From NCBI GenBank assembly GCA_900550195.1, contig URRB01000019.1, positions 1 to 47,877 of the forward strand: a stretch of DNA of 47,877 nucleotides. Reading direction: 5' to 3'. Each line of letters starts with the position of its first letter. Positions within the stretch are counted from its first letter, which is position 1. Positions 41,949 to 47,877 of this stretch are shown here, in pieces. Below the pieces are notes generated by a model that made no database searches, had not been told where the DNA came from, and was given only the letters and a program-made list of their open reading frames with translations. The position numbers and the translations under genes are program-made. The DNA comes from an uncultured Collinsella sp. (GTDB lineage: Bacteria; Actinomycetota; Coriobacteriia; Coriobacteriales; Coriobacteriaceae).

Positions 41949-43040
41949 TTAGCGGTCCTCGCGTTGCGGCCCGGCTGCCTCGGCTGTCTTTACGCGGTTC
42001 TTGTCGATGTACATGTTTTTGTCGGCCTGAGAAAAGAGCTCACGCATCATAGGCGGTTCATCAAAATCACTGGAAAGCGCGTAGCCCACCGCATAGCGGA
42101 TAGGCATGTCGGGGTGAGCCCCGGAATACTCGTTCACGTTCGCACGAACCCGAGCGAGACAGGATTCCACAGCGGCTCGGTCGGCATCCCACAGCACCGC
42201 GATAAACTCATCGCCGCCGTCGCGACCCACAAAGCACGTCTCCGACGCCACACTTCCCAGTTGTTGGGCAAAAGAGCGAATGTATTCATCGCCCTTCTCA
42301 TGGCCGAAGTTGTTATTGACCATATGCAGATTGTTAAGATCGAAGACGCACAGCGCAACGGGCGGTTCAGCGGAAACGGGATGCTCCTGTCCCAAGATCT
42401 CCTCGCACTTATTCTTATTGGGCAGTCCTGTGGCTTCGTCGAGATAGACTTTGCTCTGCAGCTCGCGGTTGAGCGCGGCAGTGCGCACCGCGCGAACAAG
42501 TTCGACCGCAAAGGTCGCCACCAAGCCCACGATGTCGATGATCACCAAGCCCTCGAGATAGTTGAGCGCCGACGCCTTCTCCTGAGAGTAGTCCTCTGCG
42601 AGTCGCGTAGCATCGTCGCAAATGCCAAAGAACTCCTCGCTCATGGAGATGATGTCGGTGCTCTCGTAGCCGACTTCGCGCACGCGGCTAATCTCGGCGC
42701 AAAGCTCATCATAATAATTTGCAAGCTCGGTCATCTTTGCCTGATACTCATCGTCGTCGAGACGGACGAGGTTGAGGTCGTCACTTCCGTAACGCAAGCC
42801 GTTGATGTATGAATCCACGGCTTTGAGCAGGTCATCTTGAGGCTGGCCCGCGTCCTCGAGCTTAACGATTCGCTGCGTGGTACCGCGCACCAGACCGGCG
42901 TAATTGACCACGCGCGCCGTGCCCTGGATATCGGAGACGAGCAGCATAACATTGATGAAGAAGAAGATGAGAACTGCCGTGAGCACCATCATGAGCAGGC
43001 GCACCGCCTGGCTGGCCTTCTTGGCGACAGAAGTATTCAC
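41949..43040 (-). CDS. Membrane GGDEF protein (diguanylate cyclase)
   Basis: 363 residues. Two membrane helices (about 13-36 and 163-184) flank an extracytoplasmic helical sensor. The GGDEF domain starts near 200 (DEATGLPNKNK) and has intact GGDEF at 275-279. The RxxD inhibitory site that should lie just before it is absent (SETCFVGRD instead). It should make cyclic di-GMP in response to an outside signal. No partner EAL gene is in the window. The gene stands alone, upstream of the 62-bp repeats. Confidence 0.92.
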   Translation of the reverse strand: MNTSVAKKASQAVRLLMMVLTAVLIFFFINVMLLVSDIQGTARVVNYAGLVRGTTQRIVKLEDAGQPQDDLLKAVDSYINGLRYGSDDLNLVRLDDDEYQAKMTELANYYDELCAEISRVREVGYESTDIISMSEEFFGICDDATRLAEDYSQEKASALNYLEGLVIIDIVGLVATFAVELVRAVRTAALNRELQSKVYLDEATGLPNKNKCEEILGQEHPVSAEPPVALCVFDLNNLHMVNNNFGHEKGDEYIRSFAQQLGSVASETCFVGRDGGDEFIAVLWDADRAAVESCLARVRANVNEYSGAHPDMPIRYAVGYALSSDFDEPPMMRELFSQADKNMYIDKNRVKTAEAAGPQREDR

Positions 43041-43261
43041 AAGTTCACTCCCCTAAATGACAAAAGAGCAGGTAGCACGCAGTGTGCTGAAATTCATGGG
43101 TGGTTAACTCTACCATATGGGCCAGCAGCCTCAAACTGCAGCAGACGCTCGTCCAAATTGGCGTGACGCTTGCCTTGTTGTTCTTGACCTGGCTGCGCTA
43201 TCGGACATGCTTCTGGTCTTGGATCACCATGGGAAAGCTCATCCCGTTTTGTGCGTCTAGA

Positions 43262-43410
43262 GTGGGATGCGGCTTCCCAAAGGTGCCGTTAGGGGAAACT
43301 ACATCCCGGTTTACTCCCTTGAAATGGGATGCCGTTTCCCGGAGGGGGTCCAGCGGGAAACGGCATCCCATTCTGGGCCCGAAAAGTGGGATACGGTTTC
43401 CGGCTGGCAT
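43262..43410. repeat. 62-bp hairpin repeats, second locus
   Basis: Units at 43262-43323 and 43324-43385 are full length; a third starts at 43386 and is cut by the terminator. The second unit has a perfect 16-bp stem, TGGGATGCCGTTTCCC with GGGAAACGGCATCCCA. The core and the 62-bp spacing equal those of 7620-7805. A partial unit (GGGAAAGCTCATCCCG, about 43231-43246) precedes the array. Confidence 0.85.
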
Positions 43411-43415
43411 GAAAA

Positions 43416-43449
43416 AAGCCCCCACAGCTCATATGAACTGCGGGGGCTT
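43416..43449 (-). terminator. Intrinsic terminator of the MarR-ABC operon
   Basis: On the minus strand AAGCCCCCGCAG pairs with CTGTGGGGGCTT, followed by TTTT. It lies about 30 bp after the stop codon at 43482. Confidence 0.85.
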
Positions 43450-43481
43450 ATGCGTTGCGGCGTAGTTCCGGGTTGCCAGAT

Positions 43482-45401
43482 CTACTCCAGCTCAAACGCT
43501 CCGGTGTAGAGCTGATAGTAGTATCCGCGCTTGGCGATCAGCTCGTCGTGGTTGCCGCGCTCGATGATGCGGCCGTGGTCCAGGCAGATGATCGCATCGG
43601 AGTTACGCACGGTGGAGAGGCGGTGCGCGATGACAAACGTCGTGCGACCCTCCATGAGCTTGTCCATGCCCGCCTGCACGATTGCCTCGGTGCGGGAGTC
43701 GATGGAGCTCGTGGCCTCGTCCAGAATCATCGCCGGCGGATCGGCGACGGCGGCGCGCGCAATCGAGATCAACTGGCGCTGGCCCTGCGACAGCTGCGCG
43801 CCGTTGCCGGTGAGCATGGTGTCGTAGCCGTCGGGCAGACGGGTGATAAAGTCGTCCGCTCCCGCGAGCTTGGCCGCCTTGATGCACTCCTCGTCGGTGG
43901 CGTCCAGGTTGCCGTAGCGGATGTTGTCCATCACGGTGCCGGTGAACAGGTTCACGTCCTGCAGCACCACGCCCAGCGAGCGACGCAGGTCGGACTTGCG
44001 AATCTTGTTGACGTTGATGCCGTCGTAGCGGATCTTGCCGTCGGCAATGTCGTAGAAGCGGTTGATGAGGTTGGTGATGGTCGTCTTACCGGCACCGGTG
44101 GCACCGACAAACGCGACCTTCTGGCCCGGCTTGGCATATACGGACACGCCGTGCAGCACCTCGTGGTCGGGCGTATAGCCAAAGTCCACGTTATCCATGA
44201 CCAGGTCACCACGCAGCGGCACGTACTCGATCTCGCCGGTCGCGCGGTGCGGGTGCTTCCATGCCCACATGCCGGTGCGGTGGTCGGCTTCCTCGAGCTG
44301 CCAGGTCTCGGGGTTCACCTGTGCGTTGACGAGCGTCACGTAGCCCTCGTCGGCCTCGGGCTCCTCGTCGAGCAGCTCAAAGATGCGCTCGGCGCCGGCA
44401 AGGCCCATGACCACGGCGTTGATCTGCTGCGAGATCTGGCCGATCTGGCCGCAGAACTGCTTGGTCATGTTGAGGAACGGCACCACGACGGCGATGGAGA
44501 GCGCCATGCCCGAGAGGCTCAGGTTGGGCACGCCCAGCGCCAGGAAGATGCCGCCGGTCAGCGCGACCAGCACGTAGAGCAAGTCGCCCAGGTTCCCGAG
44601 GGTCGGCATGAGGATGTTGGCGTACATGTTGGCCTTCTGCGAGACCTCGAAGAGCTTCTCGTTGCGCTCGTCAAAATCGGCCTCGGCAGCGGACTCGTGA
44701 CAGAACGCCTTGACGACTTTCTGGCCGTTCATGACCTCCTCGATATGGCCCTCGACCACGCCGAGCTCGGTCTGCTGCGCGATAAAGAAGCGCGCGGAGT
44801 TGGAGCCGAGCAGCTTGGTCATAAAGGTCATAAAGGCGACGCCGGCAATGATGACCAGGCACATCCACACGCTGTAATACAGCATGATGAAGAACACGGT
44901 GACGATGACGATGATCGTCATGAGCAGGTTGGGCAGCGACTGGCTGATCATCTGACGCAGCGTGTCGATGTCGTTGGTGTAGTGGCTCATGATGTCGCCG
45001 CGCTGGTGCGTGTCGAAGTAGCGAATCGGCAGGTCCTGCATGCGGTTGAACATCTTTTCGCGCAGCTTCTCGAGCGAGCCCTGCGTGATGACGGCCATGG
45101 CGCGGTTCCAGAAGAGCGAGGAGGCGATGCCCACGGCATAGATGCAGCCGAGGGTGGTCACGAGCTTCAAGATCTTGGGCTGCGCGGCCGTCCAGTCGCC
45201 CGACTGCCACGATTCGCTAATGACCTGCAGCGCGCTCTGGAGAAACGTCGCGCCGATGGAATTGATGATGGCGCAGAGCACAACGCCGGCGACGACGAGG
45301 GGCAAAAGCACCGGGTAGAAGCCAAAGAGCATCTTGATCAGGCGCGTCATGGTGCCGCCCTTGCGGTTGCGCGCGCGCTCGGCGGTAGCGGCCTTACTCA
45401 T
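43482..45401 (-). CDS. ABC exporter subunit with consensus ATPase site (second pair)
   Basis: 639 residues. Six membrane helices, then Walker A GATGAGKTT, signature LSQGQRQ and Walker B MILDEATSSID with the catalytic Glu. The ATG at 45401 overlaps the stop of its partner by 8 bp and has GGAGG upstream, so the two are translationally coupled. A longer open frame upstream is Arg/Pro-rich and lacks support. It is the active-site partner of the heterodimer. Confidence 0.93.
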   Translation of the reverse strand: MSKAATAERARNRKGGTMTRLIKMLFGFYPVLLPLVVAGVVLCAIINSIGATFLQSALQVISESWQSGDWTAAQPKILKLVTTLGCIYAVGIASSLFWNRAMAVITQGSLEKLREKMFNRMQDLPIRYFDTHQRGDIMSHYTNDIDTLRQMISQSLPNLLMTIIVIVTVFFIMLYYSVWMCLVIIAGVAFMTFMTKLLGSNSARFFIAQQTELGVVEGHIEEVMNGQKVVKAFCHESAAEADFDERNEKLFEVSQKANMYANILMPTLGNLGDLLYVLVALTGGIFLALGVPNLSLSGMALSIAVVVPFLNMTKQFCGQIGQISQQINAVVMGLAGAERIFELLDEEPEADEGYVTLVNAQVNPETWQLEEADHRTGMWAWKHPHRATGEIEYVPLRGDLVMDNVDFGYTPDHEVLHGVSVYAKPGQKVAFVGATGAGKTTITNLINRFYDIADGKIRYDGINVNKIRKSDLRRSLGVVLQDVNLFTGTVMDNIRYGNLDATDEECIKAAKLAGADDFITRLPDGYDTMLTGNGAQLSQGQRQLISIARAAVADPPAMILDEATSSIDSRTEAIVQAGMDKLMEGRTTFVIAHRLSTVRNSDAIICLDHGRIIERGNHDELIAKRGYYYQLYTGAFELE

Positions 45402-47217
45402 GTGCCTCGCCTCCTTCCTGGGTCTGAGCTTGCGGTGCGGATGCCTCGGTGTCGGCTGCGGCGGTCTCGCCCGCGTCCTCGCCTTCGGCACTCATCTTAT
45501 TTTGCGAGGTAAAGGTCTCGCGGTAGATCTCGCTCGTCTTGAGCAGCTCATCGTGGTTGCCGATGTCCTTGATGCGGCCGCCCTCCATGACGATGATGCG
45601 GTCGGCGTCCTGCACGGAGCTGATGCGCTGGGCGATGATGAGCTTGGTCGTGTTGGGCAGGTAGCTCGCCAGGCCCTCGCGGATCTTGGCGTCGGTCTTG
45701 GTGTCGACGGCGCTCGTGGAGTCGTCCAGGATCAAGATCTTGGGGCGACGCAGCAGGGCACGCGCGATGCACAGGCGCTGCTTCTGGCCGCCGGAAACGT
45801 TGGAGCCGCCCTGCTCGATCCAGGTGTCGTAGCCCTTGGGGAAGCCGTCGACAAACTCGTCGGCGCAGGCCAGATGTGCGGCCTCGCGGACTTCCTCGTC
45901 GGTGGCGTTCGGGTCGCCCCAGCGCAGGTTCTCGGCGATGGTGCCGCTAAACAGCACGTTTTTCTGCAGGACCATGGCTACCTGGTGGCGCAGCGCGTCC
46001 AGGTCGTAGTCGCGCACGTCCACGCCGCCGACGCGCACGGTGCCCTCCGTGACATCGTACAGACGGGCGATCAGGTTCACGAGCGTCGACTTGGCCGAGC
46101 CGGTGCCACCGATAATGCCGATGGTCTCGCCGCTCTTAATATGCAGGTCGATATCGTCGAGCGCCTGGCGGCGGGCATGCTCGGAATACTTAAAGCTCAC
46201 GTGATCGAAGTCGATGGAGCCGTCGGCAACCTCGTGCACGGGCTCGGTCGGGTTAGCGATCGTGGGCTCGGCGGCCAACACCTCGGTAATGCGGTGCGCC
46301 GACTCATCTGCCATGGTCACCATGACAAAGATCATCGACAGCTGCATTAGGCTCATCAGAATCTGGAAGCCGTAGGTAAAGATGGAGGAGAGCTGGCCCA
46401 CATCGAACAGGGTGCCCTGGCTCGTGATGATGAGCTTGGAGCCCAGGTAGATGATGACGACGAACGCGCCGTTGACGCAGATGTTCATCATGGGGTTGTT
46501 GAAGGCGAGCAACTTCTCGGCGCGGGTGAAGTCCATCTGGACGTCGCGCGCGGCGGTGGCGAACTTCTCCTTCTCGTAGTCCTGGCGCACGTAGCTCTTG
46601 ACCACGCGCATGCCGGTGACGTTTTCCTCGACCGATTCGTTGAGCGCGTCGTACTTGCGGAACACGCGGGTAAAGATCGGGCGCACCTTATAGATGATAA
46701 AGAACAGGCCAAAGCCCAGCAGCGGAATGATGACCAGGTAGACCATGGCGACGCTGCCGCCCATGGCGTATGCCATGGTAAAGGCAAAGACCAGCACCAG
46801 CGGCGAGCGCACGGCGATGCGGATGAGCATCATAAAGGCCTGCTGCACGTTGTTGATGTCGGTGGTGAGGCGCGTGACGAGCGAGGAACTCGAGAGCTCG
46901 TCGATGTTGGCGAAGCTGAACGTCTGGATCTTGTAGAACAGGTCGCGACGCAGGTTCTTGGCAAAGCCGCAGCTGGCATGGCTGCAGGTGATGCCCGCAG
47001 CGGCGCCAAAGGCGAGTGACGTCAGCGCGATGAGTACGAGAAGGCCGGCGGTGGGCAGCATCTCGGTAACGGCGGTGCCGTCCTTGATGGCGTCGATCAT
47101 GTCGGCGGTGATAAACGGGATCATCATCTGGCAGATTACCTCGCCAAGCACCAGCAGCGGCGTGGCGATCGTGACCTTCATGTAATCGCGGATGCTGCCC
47201 ATAAGGGTTTTAATCAT
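45394..47217 (-). CDS. ABC exporter subunit with degenerate ATPase site (second pair)
   Basis: 607 residues. Walker A is GGTGSAKST, with Ala where the motif normally has Gly, the signature is VSGGQKQRL, and Walker B is ILILDDSTSAVD with Asp instead of the catalytic Glu. Both changes mark the degenerate site of heterodimeric exporters. The start at 47217 overlaps the MarR stop at 47210. The C-terminal tail after about 570 is acidic and low-complexity. Confidence 0.93.
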   Translation of the reverse strand: MIKTLMGSIRDYMKVTIATPLLVLGEVICQMMIPFITADMIDAIKDGTAVTEMLPTAGLLVLIALTSLAFGAAAGITCSHASCGFAKNLRRDLFYKIQTFSFANIDELSSSSLVTRLTTDINNVQQAFMMLIRIAVRSPLVLVFAFTMAYAMGGSVAMVYLVIIPLLGFGLFFIIYKVRPIFTRVFRKYDALNESVEENVTGMRVVKSYVRQDYEKEKFATAARDVQMDFTRAEKLLAFNNPMMNICVNGAFVVIIYLGSKLIITSQGTLFDVGQLSSIFTYGFQILMSLMQLSMIFVMVTMADESAHRITEVLAAEPTIANPTEPVHEVADGSIDFDHVSFKYSEHARRQALDDIDLHIKSGETIGIIGGTGSAKSTLVNLIARLYDVTEGTVRVGGVDVRDYDLDALRHQVAMVLQKNVLFSGTIAENLRWGDPNATDEEVREAAHLACADEFVDGFPKGYDTWIEQGGSNVSGGQKQRLCIARALLRRPKILILDDSTSAVDTKTDAKIREGLASYLPNTTKLIIAQRISSVQDADRIIVMEGGRIKDIGNHDELLKTSEIYRETFTSQNKMSAEGEDAGETAAADTEASAPQAQTQEGGEAHE

Positions 47218-47713
47218 CCAGTTCCTCCCAGGTTACGCGGATTTTCTCGAGCATCTCGGCGAGCTGTTCACGCTCGTCGTGGGTGAGGGCACTAAAGGCC
47301 TGCTCTCTAAAGCGAATGCGGGCTGCCTGCTCAACGCGGGCCTTTTCCCATCCCGCATCGGTCAGGCGGATGGTGAGCTGCCGACGGTCTTTGGGATTGC
47401 GACTGCGCTCGATAAGACCGCCCAGTTCGAGCTTGGACAGAATCTCGGAAAGGGACCCCGGCTTGAGGTCGAAGTGCATGCCGAGCTCCTGTTGGGACAG
47501 CTCGCCGGTCGGCTGCTTGGCGAGTAGGCAGACAATAGGCGCCTTGCCAGATATGCCGCCGCCGTGAAAATGCATGTAATGGCCGCAAAACCCCAGCCCA
47601 TTGAGGATTCGCTTGGCGAGACGGTCTTTGTCGGACTGGGTCTCGGGCTCGTCTGCTGGCCGTGAGGGGTCGCCGCCGGGTTCATGCGGATAGGCGAGTG
47701 GTTCAACACGCAT
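47210..47713 (-). CDS. MarR-family regulator of the ABC operon
   Basis: 167 residues. The winged helix covers about 65-125 with ELSQQELGMHFDLKPGSLSEILSKLELGGLIER-type sequence and RNPKDRRQLTIRLTD as wing. The first 30 residues are extra. C43, H45, H48 and H50 form a cluster (FCGHYMHFHGGG) in front of the DNA-binding domain. It overlaps the first ABC gene, so it is a local regulator of the exporter. The start at 47713 has AAAGGAG about 12 bp upstream. Confidence 0.92.
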   Translation of the reverse strand: MRVEPLAYPHEPGGDPSRPADEPETQSDKDRLAKRILNGLGFCGHYMHFHGGGISGKAPIVCLLAKQPTGELSQQELGMHFDLKPGSLSEILSKLELGGLIERSRNPKDRRQLTIRLTDAGWEKARVEQAARIRFREQAFSALTHDEREQLAEMLEKIRVTWEELDD

Positions 47714-47734
47714 ATCTAATCTTCGCTCCTTTCT

Positions 47735-47797
47735 TTAGTTAGGTAGTGAAATTGTTTTGTGCCTAACCAATTTAGGAGCGTGAGAAATCAATGTCAA
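47735..47797 (-). promoter_or_regulatory. Promoter and operator of the MarR-ABC operon
   Basis: On the minus strand TTGACA (47792-47797) and TAAATT (47769-47774) are exactly 17 bp apart, a clear housekeeping promoter. TTAGTTAGG (47735-47743) and CCTAACCAA (47762-47770) form an inverted repeat overlapping the -10 box and start, well placed for MarR self-repression. Confidence 0.75.
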
Positions 47798-47814
47798 GGT
47801 ACCAAACTTATTAA

Positions 47815-47842
47815 GTTACGGCGTTTTACCAAACGCCGTAAC
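47815..47842. terminator. Perfect hairpin at the window end
   Basis: GTTACGGCGTTT, loop TACC, AAACGCCGTAAC: a 12-bp perfect stem just upstream of the MarR promoter. It may be the terminator of the next gene or an upstream insulator; no T-run is obvious on the minus strand. Confidence 0.5.
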
Positions 47843-47877
47843 CGCTCGACGCTGCGCGGGCCGCATTTGGACAATCT

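Larger units (their letters stand above)
43041..43481. other. Gene-free spacer with 62-bp hairpin array
   Basis: This holds the presumed promoter region of the GGDEF gene (43041-43110), a stretch of unassigned sequence, the hairpin array at 43262-43410 and the terminator of the ABC operon. A forward open frame across it owes its length to the repeats and is not accepted as a gene. Confidence 0.6.

Noticed and set aside
43100..43465. 121-residue forward frame with a hydrophobic start
   Set aside because: Most of it is translated 62-bp repeats; no ribosome site; position fits a spacer.
43455..45512. 685-residue plus-strand open frame opposite the second ABC pair
   Set aside because: Antisense shadow; starts inside a terminator region and lacks motifs.

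Overview
The window reads as a chromosomal stretch of a high-GC, Gram-positive gut actinobacterium. The Coriobacteriia, and Collinsella in particular, fit best; this is an inference from codon and gene style, with no rRNA present to prove it. Supporting features are LAxTG-type wall-anchor motifs, a SipW-type signal peptidase operon, an LTA-synthase-like enzyme, several ascorbate-type PTS genes and many hairpin-rich intergenic spacers. I see no tRNA, rRNA, CRISPR array, transposase or phage gene.

Layout. (1) 1-2260: two tandem copies of a coiled-coil, LAxTG-anchored surface protein gene on the minus strand; the promoter-proximal copy is frameshifted. (2) 2369-6100: a heterodimeric ABC exporter pair. 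(3) 6222-7257: a flavodoxin-like protein and an orphan helical protein. (4) 7258-8222: a gene-free spacer with a long-stem palindromic element, a 62-bp tandem hairpin array, a G11 tract and a possible pseudoknot. (5) 8223-17021: the most striking system, a six-gene surface-fibre operon. It holds a SipW-like signal peptidase, a likely major fibre subunit, an internal hairpin, a minor subunit, an 1816-residue adhesin, a second minor subunit and an LAxTG-anchored subunit. (6) 17022-17475: two more long-stem elements between convergent genes. (7) 17476-23307: LTA-synthase-like enzyme, nitroreductase, Kup potassium transporter and a small membrane protein, followed to 25762 by a KdpDE-like two-component system. 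(8) 25857-29330: RlmKL-type rRNA methyltransferase and a HAD phosphatase. (9) 29376-34538: a DeoR regulator diverging from transaldolase, PTS IIA, IIB and IIC, then a second transaldolase. (10) 34921-37068: Tex. (11) 37479-41905: Gfo/Idh dehydrogenase, MFS transporter and SDR dehydrogenase operon with a divergent LysR regulator. (12) 41949-43040: a GGDEF protein. (13) 43482-47713: a MarR regulator and second heterodimeric ABC exporter in one overlapping operon with a clear promoter and operator.

How the parts work together. The signal peptidase should mature the three SipW-type subunits, the giant InlB/SpaA-like protein may be the adhesive tip or shaft partner, and the last protein should tie the structure to the wall through a sortase encoded elsewhere. 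The LAxTG motifs match those of the tandem surface proteins, so one sortase, probably of the class E type, could serve both loci. The PTS block imports and phosphorylates an unidentified sugar or sugar acid whose phosphate is passed to short transaldolase/F6P-aldolase-type enzymes. The Kup and KdpDE-like genes form a potassium module without KdpFABC. The intergenic palindromes recur at several loci and are not explained by any protein gene here.
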